The translations under genes and the position numbers were made by a program. Below, piece after piece: positions 44,390 to 56,184 of a stretch of DNA of 64,000 nt. How positions within the stretch are numbered: position 1 is the stretch's first letter; each line of letters starts with the position of its first letter. This stretch comes from Poa pratensis. Lineage: Eukaryota; Streptophyta; Magnoliopsida; Poales; Poaceae. The notes beneath the pieces were generated by a model, which saw only the letters and a program-made list of their open reading frames with translations, was not told the origin of the DNA and searched no databases. Where the stretch lies: assembly GCA_947311845.1 (NCBI GenBank), contig CAMZMU010000096.1, forward strand, positions 18,730,500 through 18,794,499, written 5' to 3'.

Positions 44390-46777
44390 ACATTGCGTAG
44401 TTAAACACACCTGTGGATGATGGGTGGGACGTGTTCCTCTGTCGACAGAGGAAGTGCCAGCTGTCGTAGACCAAATTGCCTCATAACCCACTGCTGGGCC
44501 ATCTCCTCCACGCAGATATCAAAGATAATCTTTGATTTTGTCATCCAGTATGCGCGATCTCTCGTGCAGAGGTCAGAGATACCACCCGGGTTGCCCACAA
44601 GCAGCCAATACATGGGAGCAGGGCAGATGAAGCAATTTTGGTTTATTGCATGTGCACTCACATGTTGGTCGGGCTTCATTTCCAATTCTCACCTCATGCG
44701 TTCTGAGCTGATTTCCGCAACCAAACTGGTCATAAGGTAAGCGTACCTCGAACCTCCTTTCTTGATTTCCTATGGCCTGCACAGTGTGATTCCGAGCTTT
44801 TGCCATCTTCCTATCCATGTACTCCATAATCTTCTCACAGTAAGGTGTGTTCGGGTTGTTTACGATATGCAAGTGAGCTTTCTCGCGTCTTTCTCTGAAA
44901 TACTTGACTGTGCCCTAAAAAATATCCTCCACAATGGCTGTTAGTGGCAAGGCCCTATTTCCTCTCAGAACAAATTTGTAAGTTTCAGCCAGGTTGGTAG
45001 TCATAACACCGTACCTGGCTCCATAAGTGTCGTGCAGCAAAGACCACCTCTCAAGAGGCTCGTGCTCTATCCACTGCTGAAAGTTTTTAATCCACCTCCC
45101 AGTCTTTCTCCTAACACCAGGCGGATCAAATCCTGGCAAGTCACAAAGCCCAACAGGTACATCCTCAGCGGGTGGAGGTCCGGTTGCTAGCTGTTACGCC
45201 ACAAGTTGCACATGTGCTGCTACTGCAACATTTCGTGCAGCTCTCCTCTGCCTAACATGCCGGTTAGTAAACTCATCAAGCTTACCACGTATGAAAGTGT
45301 ATTTCCAGAATTGGTTCTGCTTGCATAGTTTTTTGAATAGATTCATCAAAGCCTTATCTCGGAACTATGAGAAAAAATTGGCCCCCAAATGGCGCATGCA
45401 CCAACGACTCTGCAGGTCTAGCCATGGCGTTTCTTCCGCAGCCACAGGGTTTGTGAGTGCCTTCACGGCGTTCAGTATACCAGCATGGCGGTCATGAAGG
45501 ATGCACACGTTCGGCTTATCTTTCACTACTGCTATTTTAAGCTGCCTGAAGAACCAAGTCCAACTTTCAGTGTTCTCGCTCTCCACAAAAGCAAATGCAA
45601 GTGGCACGATCTGATTGTTGCCGTCCTGACCAATGGCGGTCAAGATCTGTCCCCTATACTTGCCAGTAAGAAAAGTACCATCAACACAGATCACTGGTCG
45701 ACAGTGAGTGAAAGCTTCTATGCATACACCGAAAGAGAAGAACACACGATGCAACACCTTTACGTTTGGAAACTCTGCCATCCAAAAGTGTTTGATGTCA
45801 ACATATGTGCCTGGATTACGGGCCTGCAATGTGTGGAGGAGCCAAACAACTGAGTCATATGAGTCTAGGAACGATCCGAATCTGTTCTCAAGTGCCATCT
45901 GCTTAGCCCTCCAAGCTTTGCCATAAGATATTTTGTACTTGAACCTGGTGAACACCTTATGCTGAATAGCCTTCGCTTCCATAGCTTTGCCCTGTACTAT
46001 TTCTGAGTACAGCAACCAAGCTATAAGCGTCGACAAAATGTTACGATGATCTTGAGGAATACAGTCAATTCGACATGTGTGTTGTACTACGTCGCTCACT
46101 TTCCAGTTTATGGCGAACTGAGGATGATAACCGTGCACCCTTCCAGGACAGCCTGCAACCTCACATTCCATTGTCAGATATTTTTTACTTGACACCTTGG
46201 TTCTGAATGTCTTGCATGTCAACATTGCCCACTTAATGATTGCGTCTTGCAAATGTTGCTTGTCGGGATATAGAGCACCCACAGCAACCTGGTTCTGATG
46301 GTATTCCCAGGCAGAATCATGACCATCGTTCACTGTCATTGACGAAGTGAAGTCATGACTCCATGACGCAGGATTGGGCACGACATGTTCGTCATCCGAC
46401 TCGTCGGAATCATCACCATAAGCACTATCACCATCTTCATCTTCCTCTTCCATCATTTGTTGGAATTCCTCATCGGCATCTGCCTCAACACCCTCATCAT
46501 CTGCTACTTCTGCCTCACTGTTTTGGCCAGATTCATAACCACCACCTCCAACATCTTCCTGATTATAATCATGACCAGATAAATGCACCTCCTGACTACT
46601 CTGTCCAGGATCGTGACCTCCCTCGCCTTCAGGCGGAATCACCTCCTTCGCGACAGGTATCAGTAACGCGATAGGGGTACATCCCTGCTTTCGCAGCCCT
46701 GCAACCATCGCACCATCTGAGAGGTCCGATTTATCGGCCTCATATAAAAAAACACCGGTGACCTTGACTTCGTCCAC
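44390..46777 (-). pseudogene. MULE transposase, three in-frame stops
   Basis: The first open segment (46777-45365) begins with an accessory region and a long acidic stretch (EEEDEDGDSAYGDDSDESDD), then the MuDR N-terminal DNA-binding region with two CxxxxC-H-type ligands (MECEVAGCPGRVHGYHP), then the MULE domain with catalytic Asp in VICVDGTFLTGKYRG (residue 366) and LHDRHAGI (residue 429). Translation continues in the same frame after stops at about 45363, 45193 and 44914 through NLAETYKFVLRGNRALPLTA and a SWIM zinc finger (CECTCN, LPCSHVLAAC) near 44620. Because frame is kept and only nonsense changes break it, this is genuine decay. Transcription starts near the right TIR. A further exon encoding MEEVGVARGRRGGGG (about 47240) may be the true N-terminus. 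Confidence 0.9.
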
Positions 46778-47607
46778 AGTGCATGCACACTGACGGTGTC
46801 TGTTTCAGAATTAAGCCCTAAACATGCTGCCAACCAATCTTTCAGCTGACTTATTGACCATGTTTGTGGGTCGCTCAGTTCCAGCTCTGACTATCGAAAC
46901 TGACCCAAATCAGCTCCCAACTCATTTATTACAACTGTGCCAGGACCGTAGTAAAACAAACATTTCACTAAATTACTCATCTCGACAACCTAAAAATGTG
47001 ACACCAAATTACTGTTATAACCGGAACAACTATATACTTAATTATTACTACCGGAACAACTATATATTTAACAATAATGCATGCGTAATTAGTGCAAACA
47101 CTAATTAGCCAAAAAAATCATACCCTTGAAGCGTGGCTGATTCAATGTAGTAGCACCACCACCACCACCACGGCCGGAGCAGCAGAACCACCACCACCAC
47201 GTCTTCCACGAGCTACACCAACCTCCTCCATATCTCCACCATTGCTCCAAAAAAGCACCACAAAATCACACCCACAACCTAACCCATCTGTAGATCGGAG
47301 TTTCCCTAACTCTCTAACAGCTGTAGGCTTAAGATTTACTGGCTGGATGGAGAAATCACCGGGGGAAGGAAGAAATCGCCATGGACTTTTTTTGCTTCAG
47401 TGAGCAAGAAGAAAGAAGAAAGTGAGAGCGAGGAGGAAGAAGAAGCCCGACGCCCGTGTCCATCCAGCGACTAATCGGCTTAGCCAAGGCCGATAAGCCT
47501 GTCGGCTTCGACGTGGCCGACTGCAGGCCACTCGTGACCCGACTAGGCTGTCGGCCGCAGGTCTGGCCCGCCACGCCACCTTATCGGCTCAGCCAAGGCC
47601 GATAGGT

Positions 47608-47744
47608 CCTAATCGGCCCAGCCTAGGCCGACAGGGCCCTTTCGGCTAAGCCCAGGCCGAGGCCGTATTATTTATGAAATTCCGTCGATTTGCGTAATAT
47701 TTTTCGAAATTGATTAAAAAAATGTATTATTAAAAAAAATTAGC
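47608..47744 (-). repeat. Right TIR of the MULE
   Basis: Inverted copy of 26928-27062. Inward of it (to about 47463) lie further GGCC/GCCGA units of the same kind as on the left, which extend the inverted repeat at lower identity. Confidence 0.95.
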
Positions 47745-47753
47745 GACATACGG

Positions 47754-48364
47754 CCCGTCTCGTTCAAAAAGGAAAAAAAATACATGCGGTCCGTGATCAA
47801 CCGACTAAACAATCCGCAAGACAGGTTCTATAAATTAAGAGACCTCCCGCAAGCGGCCCGTTTAGATTCGCCTCCACCGGTGGCGGTGGAAACGGCGGAG
47901 ACGGAGAGCAGACACCAGTAACGTTGCAAGTGGGACGGGTCCACCCATCATACCCGCCTCCCGTTACTCCAGCAAAGCCCACTTATCCCGTCCGTGCTAT
48001 CCCGTTTTGCGCTGGCGGCGTAACGATCAGCTCCCACCTATCCCGGCTTGTACCGTGAGGCTACCTTTAGATGGAGCGTGGCTGCAGCTGCATGCCTGCA
48101 TGCATGATACGACCCGCGATGCTAGCTTTTTCTGGATTGCACATGCTGACACGCCGTCGGGTCCTGTCGGACCTGCGTGTCCCACTTCTTAATTTCCTGT
48201 TTATCCCGTTTGGTCCAGTTGGCCAAAAGTAGCGGGAGCGGGACATCCCGATACCGCGCCACTTGCATCGTTAGACACCAGACAGTAGGCTTTGCTTCCA
48301 CCGCCTCCCGCTCTCCGCCGCGCTCCACGCACACGCTCAAGCACCAGCGACCCGGTCGGAGGCG
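47754..48364 (+). promoter_or_regulatory. Promoter / 5' UTR region of RPB1-like gene
   Basis: 611 bp between the MULE target duplication and the ATG. A TATA-like TCTATAAATT lies near 47827. The part near the ATG is CT-rich (ACCGCCTCCCGCTCTCCGCC), typical of grass 5' UTRs. The MULE insertion has moved all more distal promoter sequence 21 kb away. Confidence 0.45.
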
Positions 48365-48686
48365 ATGGAGGACACGCGGTTCCGGTACTCGCCGGTGGAG
48401 GTGGCGAAGGTCCGTGCCGTGCAATTCGGCGTGCTCAGCCCCCACGAGCTGGTACGCGTCCTGAGTCTCCCACGACCCGGGTTGAGGTTTCGGACCAGAG
48501 GTGGCGGCGCGCTTGGGTTGGGGTTTGGGCGGACTAGGTTTGGGAGGTTAATTTTGGTTGTTTGCTCTACGCGGCGGGGTTCAGGATGGGTCTGGAAGGA
48601 TGCAGGGTTTCGTTCAGGTTTTGGCGAATTTTCGCGGCGTATTTGGAACTACACGAGAGGTCGAGCGACGAGTTTCGAGCGGATTT

Positions 48687-48703
48687 GGGGGGGGGGGGGG
48701 GGG
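48687..48703. repeat. 17-base G run in intron 1
   Basis: An uninterrupted G homopolymer in the first intron of the RPB1-like gene. It may be a G-quadruplex former, and it is a likely place for length miscalling. Confidence 0.9.
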
Positions 48704-49858
48704 AATTTGCGCGTTGCGCTTGAGAGTTGCGTGAGATGGTGGAATTTTTGGGTGCGGCATTGTGGATTTGGTCGCACCTTTGGGTCGAGATGGGGTTGAA
48801 GTATTGGTGGAAAAACTATCTGACTTACAAGTTCAGCTCAGTTTAAGGTTCGTTTTAATATGGCTTGACACGATTAATTTCAAGGGATTTGTGAGTCCAC
48901 TTCCACTTATGTTTGATGTTGAAATCTGGGTGCGTCGTTAAGGAAGTTTAGTCTCATCCTTGGTCGATTTGGGTTTCAATCAATGATGCAATAGCATTAA
49001 TGGTAGCAGCATAAGTTTTGCTTGAGGTTTTCATTAAGGTTCAACTTATTGAAGCATCTGGCAACTTATAGAGGGTGAAGAATTCTCATGTGTTGCAGTT
49101 TGCGAGTGTTATTTTACTGTCCGCATAGAGTACACTCAGTTGGTCCCTTCTGATCAAATTATGTGTTATATGTGGTATCAATGTATCATGCTTTATGGTA
49201 AACTGGTGCTTTATTAAATGCCCCACTTTTCCTGAAATGCTGTAATCGTCGTTCTGATATTCCAAATTCTGCTAGAAATGGTAAGTTGTGCATTTCTTTG
49301 GAGCTCTATGTAATGCATTTGGATTAACAGTAATTGGTTGGTCGACAAATAATTGTTTGGTTGATCAATTGTCAATGTCTGTTCAGGAGGCAATGTCTGT
49401 GCTAAACATCGACTCCACAGATGGCCTGTCAGATCCAAAACTAGGCGCCGCTGTTAACCATAAGAGAGAGGCTCGGTGCGCAACATGTGATGGAGGTTCA
49501 GCTGACTGCCCTGGCCACTTTGGCCACCTTGTACTCGCCAAGCCCATTTTTCACATTGGCTTCATGAAGACTGTGCTAGCAGTGCTCCGATGCGTCTGCA
49601 TCAACTGCTCTAGGCTCCTTGCCAACGAGGTACGCACCATCATGTCATACTGTAACTCTACTGACAAGTGTTCAGGGTCTAGTGTTTGGATTGTGGAGTG
49701 GCTGAAACGCTGAATTGACCCAGACAGTCATCCTAAGTGCTTTCATCACTTGCAGACTAAATAACAGAAGGAATTATGTCTGAAACAAGAACTGTATTTT
49801 TCTGATGTGATTCTAGAATTAAGGGGGTTGCATGTCCTTATATTGATACAAGTGCATG

Positions 49859-50018
49859 TAAGGGTGTGCAAAAGCGGAACCGTGGCAAACCGTGAAACTG
49901 TCGTATACAAACTTTTGTACTAGCAGATAATTTTTCTCAGATGCAAAGAACGAAGATTAACTAGCTTTTCTCAGCTTGTTTTGGCCGGTTTAAGTCAAAC
50001 CGTTTTTGCCCACCCCTA
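49859..50018. mobile_element. hAT-type MITE in RPB1-like intron 2
   Basis: A 160-bp element with perfect 8-bp duplications AGTGCATG (49851-49858 and 50019-50026). Ends are TAAGGGTGTGCAAAAGCGG and, on the other strand, TAGGGGTGGGCAAAAACGG (16 of 19 identical). Short inverted repeats plus an 8-bp duplication indicate hAT. No coding. A related host segment (TTATATTGATACAAGTGCATG) is found again at about 50112, a local duplication that includes the target. Confidence 0.9.
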
Positions 50019-53000
50019 AGTGCATGGCTCCGTTTACTTCACAGTGACAAACCAGTTCTATTTATAGTAGCCTCTTTGTATACCAATTTAAGGGGGTCAC
50101 TGGCCTGTACTTATATTGATACAAGTGCATGGCCAGGCCAGGAGGTCCGGAGATGTGCCTGCTTAATGATAACTGGCATCAACCAGTCATACCTTGGGTG
50201 TTTTAAACGAGCTGCACTGTGTACCTAAAAGTGTACTAGAACACGTACACTTAAGTGGTTATAACAATTGAGGAACTGTCGCAACCTATTCTGGCATGTA
50301 TAACTTCTATAGTGATCCATACTACTTAACTGAAGTCGTCGTACACTTATACTACATTTTTAGCTCGCTGATTTGTTGATACTAATTATCTTTTCAGGGC
50401 ATAGTGACGAAAGCTCAGAGAATTAGAAATTCGAAAGATAGGCTAAAATATATGTCTGAAGCTTGCAAAAGACATACTAAATGTCTTGAAGATGATTGTC
50501 CTGAGACTCAGAATAAGAAGGATGTAGATACTACAAAGAGAAAGAGTGGCTGTGGTCATGTACAGCCAATCATCAGAGTTGAAGGCATGGGCATTAAAGC
50601 TGAATATAAAGCTCCAAAGAGGAACTTGGGAGGCACTGAGGAACTTCCTGAATCTGTCGAACAGAGGCAAAGCCTTTCTCCAGAGAAGGTTATTCTCCCA
50701 TTCTGTCTGCCTTCGAGGCTTTGCCTCATGGAAACTTCTACGAAAAAATCATATAGCATGTGACCTGATATTATTTTCAGGTTATGGAAATTCTCAAACT
50801 TATAAGCGATGAAGATTGCCTTCTATTAGGCTTGAATCCAAGCTATGTTCGTCCTGACTGGATGATACTGCAAGTGCTTCCTATTCCTCCACCATCAGTT
50901 AGACCTTCTGTTGTCATGAGCAATTCCATGAGGAGTGAGGTATGGCTATTTCTAGTTTACATTAATACATGTTTGGACTTCTCATTGGGAAAATTACCTA
51001 GAGCGACTTTGTGATGTAAGATACCGCATTTTCCCACATGGTACAGGATGATCTGACACATCAGCTGGCGATGATTATTAGGCAGAACAAAGATTTGAGA
51101 ATGAAAATACAAAATGGATGTGCAGCCCACATAATCAATGAGTCTGTGCAGATCTTGCAGTTTCTGGTTGCGACTTACTTTAACAACGAACTCTCGGGTC
51201 AACCAAAGGTCAGTACAGATAAAGGAAACTTCTATATCTTAGTATTTACCATGTAGTCAGTCACACATGCTTTTGCCGCCTTGAAATGCAGTCTACGCAG
51301 CTTTCCGGACGGCCTATCAAGTCTATATGCTGCAGACTCAAATCTAAAGAAGGTCGTGTTCGAGGGAACCTGATGGGTAAACGTGTTGACTTCTCAGCTC
51401 GGACTGTCATCACACCAGATCCGAACATTAGCATAGATGAACTGGGGGTGCCCTGGAGTATAGCTTTGAACTTGACATTCCCAGAGACAGTTACTCCATA
51501 TAATATCGAGAGGTAGATCTCGATTTACTTTTGCATTTCTTGATATTACTATTTACACCTACAATATGAATCTCTGTCTGTAGACTCAAGCAACTTGTAG
51601 AGTACGGGGCCTATCCTCCCCTGGCAAGACTGGAGCAAAGTTCATAGTAAGGGATGACGGGAGGAGGTTTGATCTCAGATATCTGCGGAAAAGCAGTGAC
51701 CAGCATTTAGAAATTGGTTTCAAGGCATGTGTCTTTGCTTCATTGTTATGGCTTGTTTTCTAACTTCTATCTGAAGCATGTACTGTTTTGATTGATATGT
51801 TTCTTGGTTCTGCATACAGGTTGAGAGGCACTTGGCTGATGGAGATTATGTTGTTTTTAATAGACAACCTAGTCTCCACAAAATGTCCATCATGGGGCAT
51901 CGTGTTAAAATTATGCCTTATTCAACCTTCCGGTTGAACTTGTCAGTCACTACACCATATAATGCAGATTTCGACGGGGATGAAATGAACATGCATGTGC
52001 CTCAGTCATTTGAAACCAGAGCAGAGGTTCTGGAGTTGATGATGGTTCCAAAATGCATTGTTTCCCCACAATCGAACAGGCCTGTTATGGGGATTGTCCA
52101 GGATACGCTCCTTGGATGTTTCAAAATGTCCAGAAGAGATACATTCATTGAAAAGGTAAATTAATACGTGAATTCATATATAAATGTCCCCTTAGGTATG
52201 AACTTTTTAGCTGGTATCGATGTATCCATGTTCTGCTGCAGGACGTGTTCATGAATATCTTGATGTGGTGGGAGGACTTTGATGGAAGATCCCTACGCCT
52301 GCCATATTGAAACCAAAGCTGTTGTGGACTGGGAAGCAAGTTTTCAGTTTGATTATTCCAAGGCAGATTAATCTTGTAAGGTTTTCAGCTTGCCACTCTG
52401 AATTGGAGATCGGATTCAATACTCCTGGGGACACTGTTGTGAGGATAGAGAAGGGACATCTTCTATCTGGTATTCTCTGCAAAAGAACTCTTGGAACCTC
52501 AACTGGAAGTTTAGTTCATGCCATTTGGTAAGCATATACCATGTCATATTGTGGAAGTTGCATTTATCTTTGTAACATCGCTACTTTATTTGAGAAGTAA
52601 GCATATACCATATCAATTATAGTTACTAGATCTCTATTTTTTGAAGGGCGGAGGTTGGACCGGATGCTGCTAGCAAGTTTTTAAGTCATACACAATGGCT
52701 TGTGAACTATTGGCTTCTACATAACGGCTTTAGTATTGGAATTGGTGACAGCATTGTTGACATGGCAACGATGGAAAAGGTTACTGACATAATTTCACAA
52801 GCAAAGAATGGGGTGAAGGACCTTATCCAACTTTCACGTGCCGGCAGTTAGGGGCTGAGCCAGGGCAAACTGTGCTGGAAGCATTTGAAAATAAAGTAAA
52901 TCAGGTAAATATCAAGCATCTTGTTTTCATGCATATGTTATTTTTTCCAAGTTGCAAACTGTCCTTACTGAATACCTTTTGCATCTAGGTATTGAACAAG

Positions 53001-55213
53001 GCCCGTGAAAGCAAGTAGAGCTCAGAGGAGCTTATCTGATAGCAACAACCTAAAGACAATGGTCGCTGCTGGATCTAAGGGAAGTTTCATTAATATTGCA
53101 CAAATGACTGCTTGTGTTGGTCAGCAGAATGTTGAGGGCAAGCGCATTCCATTTGGCTTCACTAATCGAACACTGCCTCACTTCCCGAAAGATGATTATG
53201 GACCTGAAAGCCGTGGTTTTGTGCAGAATTCATATATTCTTGGTCTAACACCCCAGGAATTCTTCTTTCATGCTATGGGTGGTAGAGAAGGTCTCATTGA
53301 CACTGCAGTTAAGACATCTGAAACTGGATATATTCAGCGTCGTCTTGTCAAGGCTATGGAGGACATCATGGTGAAATATGACGGTACAGTTAGGAACTCA
53401 CTGGGCCATGTAATTCAGTTCTTGTATGGTGAAGATGGGATGGATGCTGTATCGATTGAGTCACAAAAACTGGAGTCTCTGAAGATGAAAAAGACTGAGT
53501 TTGACAGCACTTTTCAGTATGAGTTGCATGATGACAACTGGAACCCAAGTTACATGCTTCAAAAACATGCTGAGGACTTGAGAGACATTCCTGAAATCAG
53601 GGAGGTGTTTGATTCCGAGGTCCGGTTAATAGCAGCTGACCGCTACCTGCTCGCGAGCGAGATTGCTAAAAATGGTGAAAATACATGGCCGATGCCAGTG
53701 AATTTAAAAAGGATCGTGTGGAATGCTCAGAAGACCTTTAAAATTGATGCAAAGAAGCCCTCACTCGATTTGCATCCAATGGAGATCGTTGAAGCTGTAG
53801 ATGGGCTGCAAGCCAGACTACGAGTTATTGATGGTGTTGACCCAATAAGCATCGAGGCTCAAAAGAATGCTACCTTGCTGTTCAATATCCTACTTCGCAG
53901 TACACTGGCTAGCAAGAGAGTCTTGAGAGAGTACGGGCTTACCAGGGAAGCTTTCGAGTGGGTTATTGGGGAAATAGAATCCCGTTTTCATCAGTCCCTG
54001 GTATCTCCAGGTGAAATGGTTGGTTGTGTGGCTGCACAATCCATTGGTGAACCTACGACCCAAATGACCCTGAACACGTTCCATTATGCCGGTGTCAGTG
54101 CTAAGAATGTCACTCTAGGTGTTCCCAGGCTGATAGAAATCATTAATGTTGCAAAGAACATAAAAACTCCTTCATTGTCTGTTTACCTGAAACCTGAGGT
54201 GAACAAGAAGAAAGAACTGGCTAAGAACGTTCAGTGTGCCTTGGAATACACCTCTCTGCAGAGTGTGACCCGTGCTACCGAGCTATGGTATGATCCTGAT
54301 CCTACAGATACTGTTATTGAAGAAGATACTGAACTTGTCAGGTCATTCTGTGAAATGCCTGATGAAGACATTGACCTGGAGAAATGTCCCCTTGGTTGCT
54401 TCGAATGGAACTGGATCGTGAGACGATGATTGACAAGAAGTTGAGCATCATTAACATTGTGGATAAGATCAAATATGAGTTCGGCACTGACCTAACATGT
54501 ATATACTCTGATGACAATGCTGACAAGCTTATCCTTAGAGTGCGCATGATTAATCATGAAAAGGAAGTTCCAAGAGAAGGCCTTCCAGATGACTTTGCTC
54601 AGGATAACCTCTTCCTCAAACAGATAGAGAGCTATATGTTGGCAAAGATGTCTCTCTGCGGCATACCTGAGATATCCAAGGTATTTATCAAATCTGGAAA
54701 GGTCACCAAGTTCAATCAAAATGAAGGGTTCACAACAGATGTGGAGTGGATGCTTGACACGGAAGGGGTTAATCTCTTGGAAGTATTGTGCAACGATGAT
54801 GTTGATGCGTCGAGGACGACTAGCAACCATCTGATTGAAGTAATACAAGTGCTTGGAATTGAGGCTGTCCGGCGAACATTGTTGCATGAGCTGCGGCAAG
54901 TCATCTCCTTTGATGGATCTTATGTGAACTATCGTCATCTGGCTCTTCTCTGCGACTTGATGACGCACAAAGGCTATCTGATGGCCATCACCAGGCATGG
55001 CATCAACAAGAATGACACAGGGCCCCTTATGAGATGCTCATTTGAGGAAACTGCTATGATCTTACTAGATGCTGCTGCATATGCCGAAACCGACCCAGTT
55101 GGAGGTGTCTCTGAGAACATCATGCTTGGTCAGCTTGCACCGGTTGGCACAGGGGCCTGTGAGTTGTATCTGAACACAGAGATATTGCAGCAGGCCATGG
55201 ACATTGACCTCCC

Positions 55214-55291
55214 AAGCTACACTGATGGTCTAGGTGATGCCATGAAGACCACAAGCTACACTGATGGTCTAGGTGATGCCATGAAGGCCAA
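55214..55291 (+). repeat. 39-bp in-frame tandem duplication in CTD linker
   Basis: AGCTACACTGATGGTCTAGG starts two adjacent 39-bp units (from 55214 and 55253), encoding SYTDGLGDAMK twice. It lies between the polymerase core and the CTD and adds 13 residues without shifting the frame. Confidence 0.93.
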
Positions 55292-56184
55292 ATGTTCGCC
55301 ACTCTCTACACCGAGTTACCTGCTAAGCCCATATGTGGAACCTTCACCATTCGGGGATGGCCAGTTTTCGCCCTATATCAGTGACTTACTTCCTCGCCGT
55401 TCAGAACAACATATGAATACCGTCCAGTCCCACCAAGTTACAGTCCAGTAACTCCACCATACTCCCCTTTCAACACTTCACCCAATTCTTATAATCCCAT
55501 CTCACCGGTGTACAATCCTGTATCCCCAGTCTACAATCTCTCCTCACCGGTATACAATCCTGCCTCCCCGGTCTACAGTTCCATGTCACCAGTGCACAGT
55601 CTCATGACACCTCGATATGTTCCTGCTTCTCCAGTTTATAGTTCCCCGTCACCTCACAGGCCTACTTTGCCCATGTCCAATCCGGCTTCACCTTATTACA
55701 GCCCTACCACCCCTGTATATGCCCATTCTACACCTGTTCACAGTCCATATTCATTGGTGTACAGTCATGATCCCTCCGTGCCATCCTATAGCCCGACTTC
55801 CCCTCTGTACAGTCCAACTGCACCTAGTTACTCTCCTATGTCACCCCAGTACACTCCAAGCTCGCCAAGTTACTCCCCTAACTTGTCTGACAGCAACCCA
55901 GCTTCCCAGGTGTACAGCCCGACTTCTGCCCGATACTCTCCTATTTCACCCGATTACTCCCGGGCTCATGGCACAGAGTACAGCCCGACTTCTCCCAGCT
56001 ACTCTCGCACTTCACCCGATTACTCCCAGGCTCATGGCACAGAGTACAGCCCGACTTCTCCCAGCTACTCTCCCACTTCACCCAATTACTCTCTGACTCA
56101 TGGCACAGAGTACAGCCCCACCTCTCCTGCTTATAGCCCGCTTCACCAAGCTACAGTCCAAATGTGCAGAACTAGTTTCTTCCC

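Larger units (their letters stand above)
26928..47744. mobile_element. Mutator-like element (MULE), 20.8 kb with nested retrotransposons
   Basis: Both ends start GCTAATTTTTTT when read inward, and the outermost 135 bp (26928-27062 versus 47608-47744) match as inverted repeats with about three substitutions and two T-run length differences. The perfect 9-mer GACATACGG lies just outside both ends (26919-26927 and 47745-47753), the target duplication length typical of Mutator. The interior holds a MULE transposase gene (decayed) at the right and an unrelated 170-codon ORF at the left. Removing the nested Gypsy elements (28417-44061) leaves about 5.2 kb, an ordinary size for an autonomous MULE, although some MULE sequence next to the Athila element has probably been lost. 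The right end lies 611 bp upstream of the ATG of the RPB1-like gene. Confidence 0.95.
48365..56175 (+). pseudogene. NRPB1-like: Divergent paralogue of RNA polymerase II largest subunit (RPB1)
   Basis: Eleven exons: 48365-48451, 49387-49629, 50398-50688, 50781-50939, 51047-51208, 51292-51512, 51584-51724, 51820-52155, 52242-52527, 52647-52904, 52989-56175. The start MEDTRFRYSPVEVAKVR and zinc motif CATCDGGSADCPGHFGH are RPB1-like. The active-site motif [14 protein letters not shown] (51961) is intact, as are the bridge helix ([20 protein letters not shown]) and trigger loop ([20 protein letters not shown]). A conventional RPB1 is the catalytic subunit of nuclear mRNA synthesis. Here the second exon region is shortened, exon 3 is divergent, and the CTD (about 55428-56172) is degenerate. 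About seven one- or two-base indels break the frame (near 51620, 52286, 52833, 53008, 54383, 55400, 56138), nearly all single losses in C, A or T runs; allowing for them, exon phases agree and about 1790 residues result, ending YSPNVQN. No in-frame nonsense change was seen. Assembly error or very recent decay are both possible. Exon 7 uses a GC donor. Confidence 0.85.
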
